Below, piece by piece: positions 1-10,990 of a DNA stretch of 64,000 bases; the first letter of the stretch is position 1; the number at the start of each line of letters is the position of its first letter. Position numbers and translations under genes: made by a program. The stretch is from Pyrenochaeta sp. MPI-SDFR-AT-0127 (Eukaryota > Ascomycota > Dothideomycetes > Pleosporales > Cucurbitariaceae), in assembly GCA_020747015.1 (NCBI GenBank), contig JAGTJM010000015.1, forward strand, positions 62,001-126,000, written 5' to 3'. The notes beneath the pieces are model-generated. The model worked only from the letters and a program-made list of their open reading frames with translations, did no database searches and had not been told where the DNA came from.

Positions 1-348
1 CATCTACTGTCTTGTATGATGGCGGCCCTTCAGCGCTTCAGCGCTGTCGTTGGGTCCTCCCTGCACGCCAACCAACCGGCAGCGGTGACGACTCCCAACA
101 GCATCCCACTCAACGAGGCCTTTCCGGGCCACAATGAGCAGCATTGGGAACCCCACAAATCATCATCGAGAGTCATCTGCTAACGTTTTCAGACCCAGAC
201 TCGACACCTGATTATCGCTCCCCGACCGCCGTTCCCTCCGGACCCTTGCGACACCGGCAGGATCGGTGCACTGCCATCCAACCCACACACACATAGAACC
301 TCGTCGCAGAGGCCTTGTAATACCATATTTACACTAGAGAAACTGGAC
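1..348. other. upstream region of the first Zn2Cys6 gene
   Basis: The 348 bases before the first start codon are C-rich and hold no supported reading frame. They probably contain promoter and 5' leader of the plus-strand regulator that starts at 349. The window edge cuts off anything further upstream. Confidence 0.4.
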
Positions 349-2449
349 ATGCAGGTTTCCAATCTGCTCTCGGAATCTCGGGGCTCAGGCGCACAACGGT
401 TCCCTGACACCGTGGAGGAGCTTCTAGCGAGCCGACACCACGAGTCCCGGCAATCAGCTTCGGAATACGATATGCTTCCCCAAAGAGAGGATTCAAGCAT
501 GATGGATGTCTATCCTAGCACAGAAACTGGGTCGGCGCATGATTCGCTGTCGCCCACAAAGCAAGTCCAGCCCAAGCACATCAGCTTTGAGCTGCTGCTT
601 CCCCAGTCCCCAGCTCACAAGGCTCGTCTACCAATGCGGGTCAACATCTACCCCCATGATACGACCGATTCTATAATCACAACGGTCAAGAACTTCTACG
701 GTTTGTATGAGCGCAGGGGCGTCATCTTCGAAGACCGACACGGCAGCATTTTGATTGCGCGGTTTGAAAACTTTGAGCATGGCATGGTCGTCTATGTGCG
801 AGTCTCCCCTGAGGACCCCGACGCTGAGGACTACTCGCCTGCTCCGCGCCAACCGACGGCTTCACCCCGTCGCCCTCGTCCCCACCTTGACGAGGCATTC
901 CAGATGCTTCCACCCATACTCCACCACCAAACAGGATCAAGGGCCGGATCTCGCAACGCACGGCAGAGCCAGTCTCCACAACCAGGGCGCGGTAGGAGGA
1001 GTGCTTCCGCAAGCAAACGTATGCGGCCCTCTGTGAAGAGCCGTGGGAATAGTTCTCACGGAAGCTTCGCTGATGCTCATGGCGAAGGCTTTAGCGACAG
1101 CGATGGCGACCATGGTTCAGTCACAAGCTCACGTCGCTCTAGAAAGGAACCCCTTGCAAGCGCCGACATCAGTGTCGATAACATTGTCGAGGGTGGCCGC
1201 CGAAAGCGTGCGAAGTTTGACAGCTCGGTAAGTACTCAATTCTGATATCTGGTCTGCAATTATCTAATATCGATGCCTTTGTCAGGAACTGCCTCTATTC
1301 GTGCCTCCTCAGGTTCCCATGACAGCTTCGCTGTCGTCTGTCTCTCCTCAACGTCGTATCAGCGGCAACACTGCCGGTTCACCCTACTCTGTCAACCAGC
1401 AAACTTTCTCGTATTCGCACCCGTTACCGTCGCCACAAAGTTACGGTCAGAGTGAGGGCGCATATTTGCAAGGGCTGGTAACTCCGTACTCTGCCTCCAG
1501 TGGCCCAGTACAAGGGAACAGGTCTCGCACACGAGGCTCTGCCCAGCATGCTCATTACCGCTATTCTGGCAGCGGTGGGGTTCTACCTACTCCAGAGACT
1601 ACGCTGGGAAGCATTAGCGTCATCTCTGACGAAGACGTCGCTCGCCAACTCATGCGACTGGGTGATGCATCCAACTTCTCCACCCACGGACGTACATCTA
1701 CCTCGACGCTCGACGATGCTTTCAGCGGCAAGGCGGACGCTGCTTCTTCTAGCGACGAGAGCGAAGATGGTAGTGAAGATGAGGGTCTTCCTCTCCCATA
1801 CAACATGGGACGAATGAACACTATCGCTCGTGTTTATGACGAGGCGGAGAGCAGTGGTGAGGACTACGAAGATGGCAGAGATGTCTCCTTTAAGGGCGAG
1901 AGCGATGAGGTTGTGCCTGATGAGCACAACCATCAGCGAGTGCAGCCAGGTGTGGTGAAGGCCCGGTCTTCGGTGTCGAATAAGTCGGGCAAGACTTTCA
2001 AGCCTCGAGCCATGTCAAAGAGCAAGTCGAAGGTCAATGGCACGAGCAAGCCGCCAATGTCACCAACCTCTTTGCCCTCGCAATCGCGCAAGGCCTCCAC
2101 TGCGTCGTTGAACTTCCAGCACCAGCTTGGTGTCGACGAGGAAGACTTATCTAGCAAGCCCCGTTGCCAGCGATGCCGCAAGAGCAAGAAAGGCTGCGAT
2201 CGCCAGCGCCCTTGCCAGCGTTGCAAAGATGCTGGTATTGGTGCCGAGGGTTGCCTTAGTGAAGACGAAGGCAACGGCCGGAAAGGACGCTATGGCCGCC
2301 ATATGGGCGTGTCGGTGAAGAAGCCTTCAAGCACGACGTCGACTTCGATGGCACCCCCACCAATGCACGACTTCAACATGACCATGGACGCTATGCACCC
2401 TGCCCTTGCAGCTACTGCCATGGTCAAGGATAAGAAACGCAAGAGGTGA
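349..2449 (+). CDS. Zn2Cys6 transcription factor with C-terminal zinc cluster
   Basis: Two exons, 349-1227 and 1286-2449, joined in phase 0 across a 58-nt GTAAGT...CAG intron, give 680 residues. A binuclear zinc cluster lies near the C-terminus, with cysteines at about 587, 590, 597, 603, 606 and 616 (C-x2-C-x6-C-x5-C-x2-C-x9-C) and a basic KSKKG loop. Residues about 76-165 form a compact, well-ordered segment in the N-terminal third (starts HISFELLLPQSP) that resembles a ubiquitin/PB1-like fold. That fold is my inference. Between them the chain is Ser-rich and low in complexity, with an acidic SSDESEDGSEDE patch. No middle-homology region is visible. It is presumably a nuclear DNA-binding regulator with unknown targets. 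Most Gal4-class proteins carry the cluster N-terminally, so this layout is less common. A start further upstream is not supported. Confidence 0.82.
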
Positions 2450-3730
2450 CTGTCGTAGAGGTGTCTAGAACGGGCTGTGCTTGAGTAATGCCAGCTCCGC
2501 TGGTTGCACAGTGTGTGGGTGGGTGTCTCTCCAGTTATTCGCATCTCTACCGCCTTTCTCCTTTTCCCATGGCTATGGTTCTGCTTCGCGTCATTTTTTT
2601 TGATCTCGGCGGAAGTTCTGGATAGCGAGATTTCATTTTGCGTTGCACTGCAAGGGGACTATTTGTCTTCCGATCCGCTCTTTGGCATCATCAAAAAGTA
2701 TTACAGCAGCATTTTATTGCTCGGCTTTGAAGAGATGGAGATGAGCGGAGGGTTTGAAATTGAAATGGTGTTACTGGACGGGAGTGGTACGGCGCGAGAG
2801 AAGTTTGCACAGGCTGGGAACAGGTGGGATAGAAGGTTGGGTTGGGTGGTGGCACATGGAGAAATGGTTGTTTGCGTTGCTCGCTTTGGCGCGTCCTTTC
2901 ATATGTCTACCTCTAAGAACTGGTGTTTGGTACAGTAGCGACATTTAGTCTACGATATTGAATGATGACTCTTTTAATTTTTGGCTGATGTTGTGCGGCG
3001 TGTGTTGAGCTGGATGGTTGGAAGTGCGTAAAGGACGAAGTAACTAACATACTAAACTCAAAATGTACAACCACCGCTCAAGATGCCAACAGGCAGCCGG
3101 ACCACTTCTCTTGGAACTCGTGCCCGATTGTCTCAATGCTCGAGTGTGGGTGTTGTGTCATTTGCACATGCCGCATGGAACCCCTGGAACCGGTGAGGAT
3201 CCGTCGAGTCCAGCCACACCCGACCAGTGCCCAGTGCACAATGAGGGGGGTTTCGTGTCAATCACCTCCAGGTGCGACCACGCCTTAGCAGCTGCTGTCC
3301 CATGGATTCCATCCACACGCACTGATAGCAACCTCGAGGAGACTCCAAACTCCCATGTCCAGTTGATCCAGATTCCACCCGACTAGGAGCTATTTTGAGC
3401 CCGCGAGCCAAAGCTTGATTGCGGCAGGAACGGCTTTAAGTGGGGCAGAGTGGCTGCGGCAGACTCCAGGGATTGGCGAATCATGGCTGTGCAGCTGGAG
3501 ATTAATGTTAAGGCGATCCATGGCTGTTCGTATAACATCCAGCCCCGTCATACCTCTCGCCTGCCCTGTTTTGCACCCTCTCGCACGCAGACCATGAGAG
3601 GCTGGCCGACACTGCTGGTTCTCGTTGCTCGCTAGTCTTCGCTGCTGCTTGCTCTTGTACGCCTCGTCGCCTCTACGCCTCCCTGCGCCACGAGCGTCGA
3701 TCCTCCCCCCCCACCGAATCCTCAAAGGCC
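2450..3730. other. intergenic region, no supported gene
   Basis: This region holds the 3' flank of the Zn2Cys6 gene and the promoter of the transglutaminase-like gene. Open frames of 144 and 107 codons occur, but they show no recognisable domain, no splice support and biased composition. The last 60 bases before 3731 are pyrimidine-rich with a C tract, typical of a fungal 5' leader. Confidence 0.4.
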
Positions 3731-5902
3731 ATGGCTCACGGCAGCATCAAGGCGCGCATCGCAGCCCTCAACTTGGAAGAGGTTCACGCGCCCGCTCCTG
3801 GCGCCAAGCCTACATACAGCTATGATGCAGTTGCTACTGGGAAGAAAAAGCCACCGCCTCCTCCCCCAAGTTCACGACCGCCAGCCAGCCGTCAGCAAAC
3901 AGTCAACAATCCGCCAATCCTCAACAATGCTCCTACATCGGCACGGCAACTGGGCAACCAGCCCGTCGTGGTAAATGAGCCCCCCAAGCTCTCGCCCGCA
4001 CTTCCTCCCAGAGTTCCGCCGCGGACCAACTCGACACCTCGGCCATCGCCCGCACTCCCTCCGCGCAAGTCCTCGGAGCACAGCGTGAGACGACGCGAAT
4101 CTACCGAGTCGGTATCTACCGTGGCGTCAGGCATTTCGACACTATCGCTCGGCTCAGTGAAAACAAATGGCACGGGTCATAGTACTGGCAATGGCACCCT
4201 CTACCAGGTCCGCGCTCCAGCGTACGATCCTTCGAAGCTGCCTCCACTGCCACCCAAGAAGGCGCCTGAAGACCCAAAGCAGAGCAAATCTACACTCAAC
4301 GCCATGAGGAGTAAGAGGGACTACGTGCCCAGCCAGGCATTGCCGCCTCAGCTAAAAGCACCAGGTACGTGATGAACAAGTGGAGGATGGGATGGCTTCC
4401 AGGGCGGATTTACAAGTACAGAGGGTGGCAGAGCCATACAGCCTATGTCATACAAGAGACTTGTCAAGACATCCCAGCTGATGTGTACAACAGGCCTACC
4501 TGCACTACCTCCGCGAAAGTCGAGCGCTCAAGAGAGATCACCTGAGGGGCCACCACCCATGCCCGCGAGACCAACTTCAAACACCTCGACTACACATAAT
4601 AAGCGATTGAACAGAGTGGTTGCACCACCACCACCACCACCACCACCACCACCACCAGGTCGCTCAGCGCTAGAGATGGGCTTCAACAATAAAGCACCCT
4701 CTCCACCACCAGTTCCTTCCCATCGACCTGCACCCGCTACCCCTGACACCACTTCTGGCAGCCCGCCGCCCATACCGTTATCTTCAAGGCCCAACTTGGA
4801 CGCCATCATGGCGTCGAAGCCTAAACCAGGAGCAGTCGCCGGTTGTCTCAAATGTCGAGACTTCTCGGGACCTGATGACCATGCTACCAAATATCCCCGT
4901 ACCCAACTTCCTTCTTCTGATGTTGGATGGCTGGCACATCAGTTGTGCTCCCCATTCTCATCACCTACGGACAAAGCGAGAGCCATCTTTGCATGGCTCC
5001 ACCATAACGTTGACTATGATGTTCATTCTTTCTTCAGTGGAACTGTGCAGCCGACGACCCCCGAGAAGACCATCACGTCTGGCTTGGCTGTATGTGAGGG
5101 CTATGCAGGTCTATTTGCGGCACTGGCACTTAAAGCAGGCTTGCAAGCCATGGTTTGCTCTGGCGCGAGCAAAGGTTTTGGTCATGCGCCGTTGGAACCT
5201 GGCCAGGCCATTCCACTATTCAAGTCCACTCATGCCTGGAATGCTGTGAAGATTGACAACGGCGAGTGGAAGCTGATTGACCCGTGCTGGGGCGCCGGCC
5301 ACATAGGATGCCCGAATCGAAATGAGGGTTATGTCAGGGCATTTGACGCTTCAATGTTCACCATGGACAACAACGAATTCGGGCTGAAACATTTTCCAAC
5401 TGACAACTCGCAACAATTCCGCACAGACGGACGAGTAACCTCATGGGAGGAATATGTGAGGTCGGATATGGGTGGCCGAGTCTCGGTCATGTCAGATTGT
5501 ACCCCTGAGCACGGCGTCGCCGAGCAGTCTATTCAGCCCTCTCAACTCCAGATCAAGGTCAACGACCCTCATGGTCCTCCAGTCGTTCGCTTTCAGTTTG
5601 CTGCGATCTGTCCGCACTGGGACAATGCACGACACGGCAAAGGCCCACCGTATGTTATGCTCCTCAACATTGCTGGCAGGGATGGGCGAAAGCCCGAGCA
5701 CAGGCCCTTCAACACCGATAACCGCGTGTGGTGGCTCGATGTCCCCCGAGCTGAGCTTGGCGCACCGGGCCAGAAGATTAGTGTCTATGCGGTCGTTGAG
5801 TTCAACAAGAAGAACGCGAGAGGCCTGAGCTATGCGGCTTGGAATAATAAGACGGCGTACTCTTGCAACTTTGGGTGCTTGTGCATGTGGGAATTGGTCT
5901 GA
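3731..5902 (+). CDS. transglutaminase-like domain protein, proline-rich (Cyk3-related)
   Basis: Exons 3731-4364 and 4494-5902 join in phase 1 over a 129-nt intron (GTACGT...CAG) to give 680 residues. The first 300 residues are disordered, with many PPxLPPR/KS motifs and an 11-proline run, which are likely ligands for SH3 or profilin partners. Residues about 340-600 form a transglutaminase-like core with a complete triad: Cys412 in LAVCEGYAG, His458 in THAWNAV and Asp474 in LIDPCWG. Fungal relatives include the cytokinesis factor Cyk3, but that protein has an N-terminal SH3 domain, which is absent here, so I assign no symbol. The role could be cell-wall or cytokinesis scaffolding, or a cysteine hydrolase/transferase. 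The start ATG at 3731 (GCCATGG) is in good context. Confidence 0.85.
4625..4657 (+). repeat. (CCA)n coding microsatellite
   Basis: Eleven consecutive CCA codons encode an 11-proline run in the transglutaminase-like protein. Use of a single codon marks it as a slippage-prone tract that may vary in length between strains. Confidence 0.9.
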
Positions 5903-6425
5903 GGAGAAGGGCTCTTCACAGCTTGGTCGGACTCGAACACCATCTCGGTCCCACTTTGCAATAGCCAGCCAGCCTGCAGTCCCTAAAGAGCGCTGGGATA
6001 CTGGTTGGAAAGAAGCTGATTTAATCTATGGATACCCTGGGCTTTCTACTTGTGTTTACGACGGGGATATATACATGTTCATGATGGCTTCTAATGAATA
6101 ATACAATGGACTTGACGCGTAGTCGATCTCGTTTTCGATCTCTTCTGCTGTGATATCGGCATGTTCAATCGCACTCTACTGCTTTAGCCTGACGTTTGCA
6201 GCCATCCTGCCGGTACCTATGCAAACACATGCAGCCCTGACAAGGGGATTTATATGACCGACCGTTGTGGCTGATGCTAGCGTCTTGGCAAACGATCGGC
6301 ATTCTCGAAATGTGTAAAGAGGGCGATGACAATGGCGCTTCCCTCCCTCACCTCCAACATTCCAGATCTGGGGGTCGCCTGCTACACCCAACTTTCTGGG
6401 CTCTGTCACGTCTTGCTCTTCAAAA
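5903..6425. other. intergenic, 3' flank and EDC3 promoter
   Basis: No supported gene. The region separates two plus-strand genes. A short ORF on the minus strand (6176-6481) overlaps the EDC3 start and looks like a shadow. Confidence 0.4.
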
Positions 6426-8941
6426 ATGGCCTCGGGATTTGTTGGACTCTCGGTTGCCGTGACGCTGCAGAACCCGCCCAATACAATTGTCTATGGAGTG
6501 GTCGCAGCGGTGAACCCGCAGACGGCTACGTTGACGCTGCAGAATGGTAAGCCACGCCCATATCTATACATGTTCACATTGTTCTGGAGCTGATATTCGG
6601 GCAGTCTTCTTCCCGGCGACGGGTCACCGTCTGAGCTCGTACAACGTCGAAGGACACGCGATCGCTGATATCAAGGTCAACGCAACTGCGCCCACCGCTT
6701 CACAACCTCTTCCGCCGCGCTCGGATCCCCCGTCATACTCACAGTATCCCTCGAACCACGCCCAACGAGCTTCCACAAGTGCGGCGACGCAAATCCCGCA
6801 TCTTGTCAGCCAGCCGTCACTGCACCATGCGCACCCAACAAACACTCAACCCGTTCGCCAGCCCGATCGCCAACCCGGTCCGCAGCCACCAGCTCAAGCG
6901 TCAGCCTTCGTGGACCCTGCTATCCTCAGCATGGGCAAGCGGACATCTACCGCTCCCTTGTCATCCCAGCCTGTAGCGGCACCACCCCAAGAAGCTCCTG
7001 CTACACCCATAAAGCCCATCGCTACTGCAACTGCTGCGCCCTTGTCGAAGAACATGTCTCCGTTTATTGGTCGCTCGAAGCAAGGTAGCATTCGAAAGCC
7101 GAGCGCGGCAACGCTGGAGGGACCCTTTTCGTCGTTGGACATCGCGGATGCAGAGGAAGCGGACAGTGAAACAAAAACGATCCAACCCTCGGTGCGACGG
7201 ACAAGCATCAATAAGACGCGGACGGGAAAGCCTATGGATGACCCGAGCCCCCAGAAGAACGAGGATGGTGGTAAAAAGACCCGAAGAGGAGGCAAGTCTC
7301 GTAAGAAGGAACTTGCCGCACAGGAGAGGAAGAACGGTGGTGATTTGCACTCAAGCCCGGACGCTGTGAGAAAAGGGTATGTTCAATCATCGCCGCTGGC
7401 ACAATCAGATGTACATGCAGAGGCTAATTCGTAACAGCAAAGGTAATGGTTGGAGAAATACCCCCATGCTTCAAGACGCCGAGCAACCTCAGACAAGGAC
7501 ACCGGGAGTCATCGGAGGCAGAGTTGGTCTCGCAGCGGCACATGCCTCGAATCGTAAAACGCGGCGGCAACAGGCACTCGAAGCCACAAACGGTTGGGCT
7601 ACCGAGGATGCTACCGATATTCAGGAGCTGCCCGAATTCGATTTCCAGGGAAATCTCTCCAAGTTCGATAAGCACACTGTGTTCAATCAGATCCGGAACG
7701 AAGACACAACTGCAGACGAGGATCGATTGGTCAGTTTCAATCGGATAGCGAGGCCTGGTACTCATGGAGGCAAAAACTTGCATCCGACGGAGAACGTCTT
7801 GGATCGGAAGCTGAAGAGCGCCACCAACACAAGCTCTGAAGAAGACTCGGATTTTGGCAGCGGGCGCAACTCGAAACGGGCAATGTCAAGGGCTTCTGTG
7901 AAGAGGGCACCAACAAGACAAGGCAGCGGTATTCAGCCAGACTTAGACATGATAGGATCTGGACTTCTACCACGTGGCAATCGATCCCTCATCAGCCGGC
8001 CATATGCATCGTCGCATGCCACTGGTAGTCCGAAGCCTAGTCGCATCGTTACTCCTCCGGAGTCGCCTATCGAGAGTGGCACACGAGGTTGTCTTCGTTT
8101 AGTTTCGAACAACCGCACATGTCATACTATTACCCCTGGCGGTATGCTTGCAGTTGAAGAAACCGCCGAGGTCGAATTCGGTCTCACCGAAGACTTGATA
8201 GCAGAGAATTCTGGTCGCGGTATTGCCGAGGTCGCCTTGACCGCAATCAATCCTGGTGGTCGAAGACTAGCGCGCGATAATCCAAACGCAAATCCAGTCA
8301 TCGTCGTGCTTGCAGGCAATCATCGTGGTGGCGCAAGAGCTGTAGCAGCTGCCCGGCACCTTCAACAACGGGGTCCTAAAGTCATGGTTGCACTACTCGG
8401 CTTCGAGCGCAACGCAGATTGGGACAAGGATGTACGGCGGCAGGTAGACATCTTCCGCAAACTCGGCGGCTCAGTCCGTGCATGGCAGGATACAGAGGAT
8501 GCCCTTAAACGTCTCCAAGCACCACCTGAGCTCATCATCGATGCCCTCCTCGGCCGGCACAAAGAGTTCGAAGCCCTCGGTGACGAAGATAGACGGGCGG
8601 TTCTTAGCATTGTCGGCTGGGCAAACAAATCCCGCGCTGCGTGTCTCGCGGTTGAAACACCGTCTGGCGTTGGTGGTTCAACGGGCGAAGTAGCCATCCT
8701 TGAAGGTGAACCTCTCGAGGTACGGGCCAAGTACATTGTCTGTCTGGGTGCGCCTCGGGCAGGTCTAGTCAAAGCGCTGCAGAATGGTGCAGGACGCGAT
8801 CCGGCATGGTTGATTTGGGTAGTCGACATTGGAGTCAACAAGCCATGGCGTAATGCAGGCATCAGCGGGGGCAAGGGCATCAAGTTTGGTGAGCACTGGG
8901 TGGTGCAGGCTAGGTTTGAAGAGGAGCAAGCTGTAGCGTGA
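6426..8941 (+). CDS. EDC3: enhancer of mRNA decapping Edc3
   Basis: Three exons, 6426-6546, 6605-7376 and 7438-8941, join in phases 1 and 2 to give 798 residues. Residues 1-66 are the divergent LSm domain (starts MASGFVGLSVAVTLQNPP), and the first intron falls inside it. A long disordered linker follows. The FDF motif is at about 365-367 (ELPEFDF, then KFDKHTVF), and a YjeF-N Rossmann-like domain covers about 555-795. This LSm-FDF-YjeF_N order is diagnostic of Edc3, a P-body scaffold that binds Dcp2 and the helicase Dhh1 and dimerises through YjeF_N. The introns are 58 nt and 61 nt, with GTAAGC and GTATGT donors. The linker is longer than in yeast Edc3, as is usual in filamentous fungi. No catalytic role is expected. 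Confidence 0.93.
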
Positions 8942-9701
8942 GCAAGTATGGCTGTTCAGATAGAGTTGCTTTGAGCATTGCGTCGGCGTTCATCTTGATT
9001 GAAAGACTTATATTCTACTCATGAGTTAAGGGTATATTCCCAAACCCCCTGGGCTATCAAAAAAGCTGTTCTCTAAACATCCAGCCGTCAAATACGCCCA
9101 CTGCACTTGAACCAACTTATAGTGGAACAAACAGCTCTAATCAAATCATTGGTATACTGAACTACCTCATTACATCTAATAACGCGATGATATGACATAT
9201 CATCACATTTTCAATGAAGATCATCCAAGCCATCGTCATACATGTACTCCTTCGAACTTTTTAGTGTTACCATACCTGTACCTGAATGGCGAGATGCGAC
9301 CTAGTACATCATCTAGTAATTCGCATCGAGAGCATTTGCTCATTGGACAGGCAGCGTGTCTTCACGTTGCGTTCCCCTTATTGCCTTGTTCGCCATGGCA
9401 TATCTGCTCATCTGCATTTAAATTGGCTGGGATGCGGTAAGCCAGTTTCACCAGGTTGTTGGGCCTCGTTATCGTCCTAGTGGCTGTGAATGTAATCGGT
9501 CTAGTTTGAGTGATTGAAGTTTTTGGAAATCACTATTAGCAGCTGAAGCTTCTTAGGTTCGCGGAAGGGAAAGTATGAGCGATGCAGCTTGTCAACGGCG
9601 CGTCTCTGGGTCTTCCGCCTACAAGGGCGTGGTGTGAGTGTCTGTTTAGACTCGAGTGTGGAGAGCAGGATGGACAAGAGGTAAAGATAAGACGGTGACG
9701 A
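8942..9701. other. intergenic region between convergent genes
   Basis: This stretch lies between EDC3 (+) and the DUF1749 gene (-), which converge. It is AT-richer than its neighbours and probably holds both 3' UTRs and poly(A) signals. No supported ORF is present. Confidence 0.4.
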
Positions 9702-10649
9702 TCACAGGCGAGACCCAGTGTTGCTCCACTCACTGTTCTCGAGCCCCTTCACAAACCCGCACACCCTCTTCACCAGATCTTGGACTACCTCTTCCGGGTC
9801 GCCGTCAAGGTTGTGGTGTGCACCAGGTACAACACCGCCGTCTTCATCATCTACAACTCCACCGCCTTCACGAATAATCTTTGTCCAGCGCTGAAGCAAG
9901 GCTGCTTTGTCGATTGACTTTGGCACGTACGGATCTTCGGAACCGAGGAGAAAGCACACGGGCGTGCTCTTTGGGAATTTGCCGAAAGTCTTCGCAAAGA
10001 CTTCGTCGGAGAGATCAGAGGAGAAGTAATCATCGTCTCCTCCGGAAGCAAGGAGGGAATATGTGCGGTATGCGGTCATAGGTCCACCGAGCTCCTTTGA
10101 AACCATGTGGGGCTCCATGACTTCTTTGTCTTTCCCTTGGTCAATCATCTCCTTCGCCTTCTTTACGATCGCATCGTATGCTTCCTTCTCTGTCTCCCCT
10201 TTCAACATGTCTGCCCACGCCTCCCTATCACTAACTCCACCCTGCAAGATGGCGCCGTCGAGACTTGGGCGCGTGTGCGCACCCTTGCCCACGACATATT
10301 CCATAATATCCTGACACCCTGTAGAATGACCCATCAGAACCACTCTCTTGCCAGGACGTAGCTTTTTGAAGTATTTTACGCATTCTCCAAGCTCTCGCGC
10401 ATCTCGCATGAGACTTCCAGTGCCCCAGCCCTTGTATGAAGACGAAAGGAGTACTTCGGCAAGTACCCAGGATGAAGGCAGCGAGGCGGCGATGGACGTG
10501 GGATATGGTACAGTGAGCAGTCCATCTGTCAAACCCCCAATCCAAAGCAGAGTATGCGGCGCATCGTTCGGAGTCGAGGTGTTTGAGGGCGAGTGTTCGA
10601 ATGCTATAAGGCGTTTGGAGTACTTATGGGCGGTTCCGGTGTGTGCCAT
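9702..10649 (-). CDS. DUF1749 alpha/beta hydrolase, SidJ-like
   Basis: Single exon of 315 residues when started at the ATG ending at 10649. Its context (CACCATGGC) is near ideal and the MAHTGTAHKYSKRLIAFEH start matches the family. The open frame extends 39 codons further upstream to 10766 with an additional ATG. The nucleophile elbow GHSTG puts the serine at about 109, and a GAHHNLDG motif near residue 280 supplies the likely catalytic histidine. The family includes SidJ, which hydrolyses fusarinine-type siderophores after uptake, but most members are uncharacterised, so substrate and symbol are left open. The next two genes on the same strand are a Zn2Cys6 factor and an amino-acid permease, without any siderophore synthetase. 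Confidence 0.85.
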   Translation of the reverse strand: MAHTGTAHKYSKRLIAFEHSPSNTSTPNDAPHTLLWIGGLTDGLLTVPYPTSIAASLPSSWVLAEVLLSSSYKGWGTGSLMRDARELGECVKYFKKLRPGKRVVLMGHSTGCQDIMEYVVGKGAHTRPSLDGAILQGGVSDREAWADMLKGETEKEAYDAIVKKAKEMIDQGKDKEVMEPHMVSKELGGPMTAYRTYSLLASGGDDDYFSSDLSDEVFAKTFGKFPKSTPVCFLLGSEDPYVPKSIDKAALLQRWTKIIREGGGVVDDEDGGVVPGAHHNLDGDPEEVVQDLVKRVCGFVKGLENSEWSNTGSRL

Positions 10650-10990
10650 GGTGATTTTGGACGCACTCAAGCTAAAGTTTGTCGGATGCGGCAATTCGAT
10701 ATTGATTAGTGGAGGTAGTTGTTGAATTGAATGGATGACAGGATACGTAATCTCTGACAAGAGCAAGTAGGTTGTGATGTATCTCTGTTAGATACGTGCT
10801 GCCCCACTGCGATAACGAAAATCTAATCAGATGGCGGGGTCATTTCATCCGGCATCGGAAACATTTCCGCATCCTCAATATCAAGATTAATCTTAAAACC
10901 GATGCCTAAATTGCCATGCTGATTAGTTCGAAGGCCTCCTAGATAGGTGATCATATGGCAGGCTATTCAAAGTGTGAAAATGTGTGTTGG

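Noticed and set aside
2504..2938. 144-codon plus-strand frame with a hydrophobic start
   Set aside because: It lies in the 3' flank of the Zn2Cys6 gene, overlaps another frame, and the sequence after the hydrophobic run looks random.
5925..5945. GGACTCGAACACC, resembling a reverse-strand tRNA T-arm
   Set aside because: The flanking bases do not pair as a five-base T stem and no other arms are visible.
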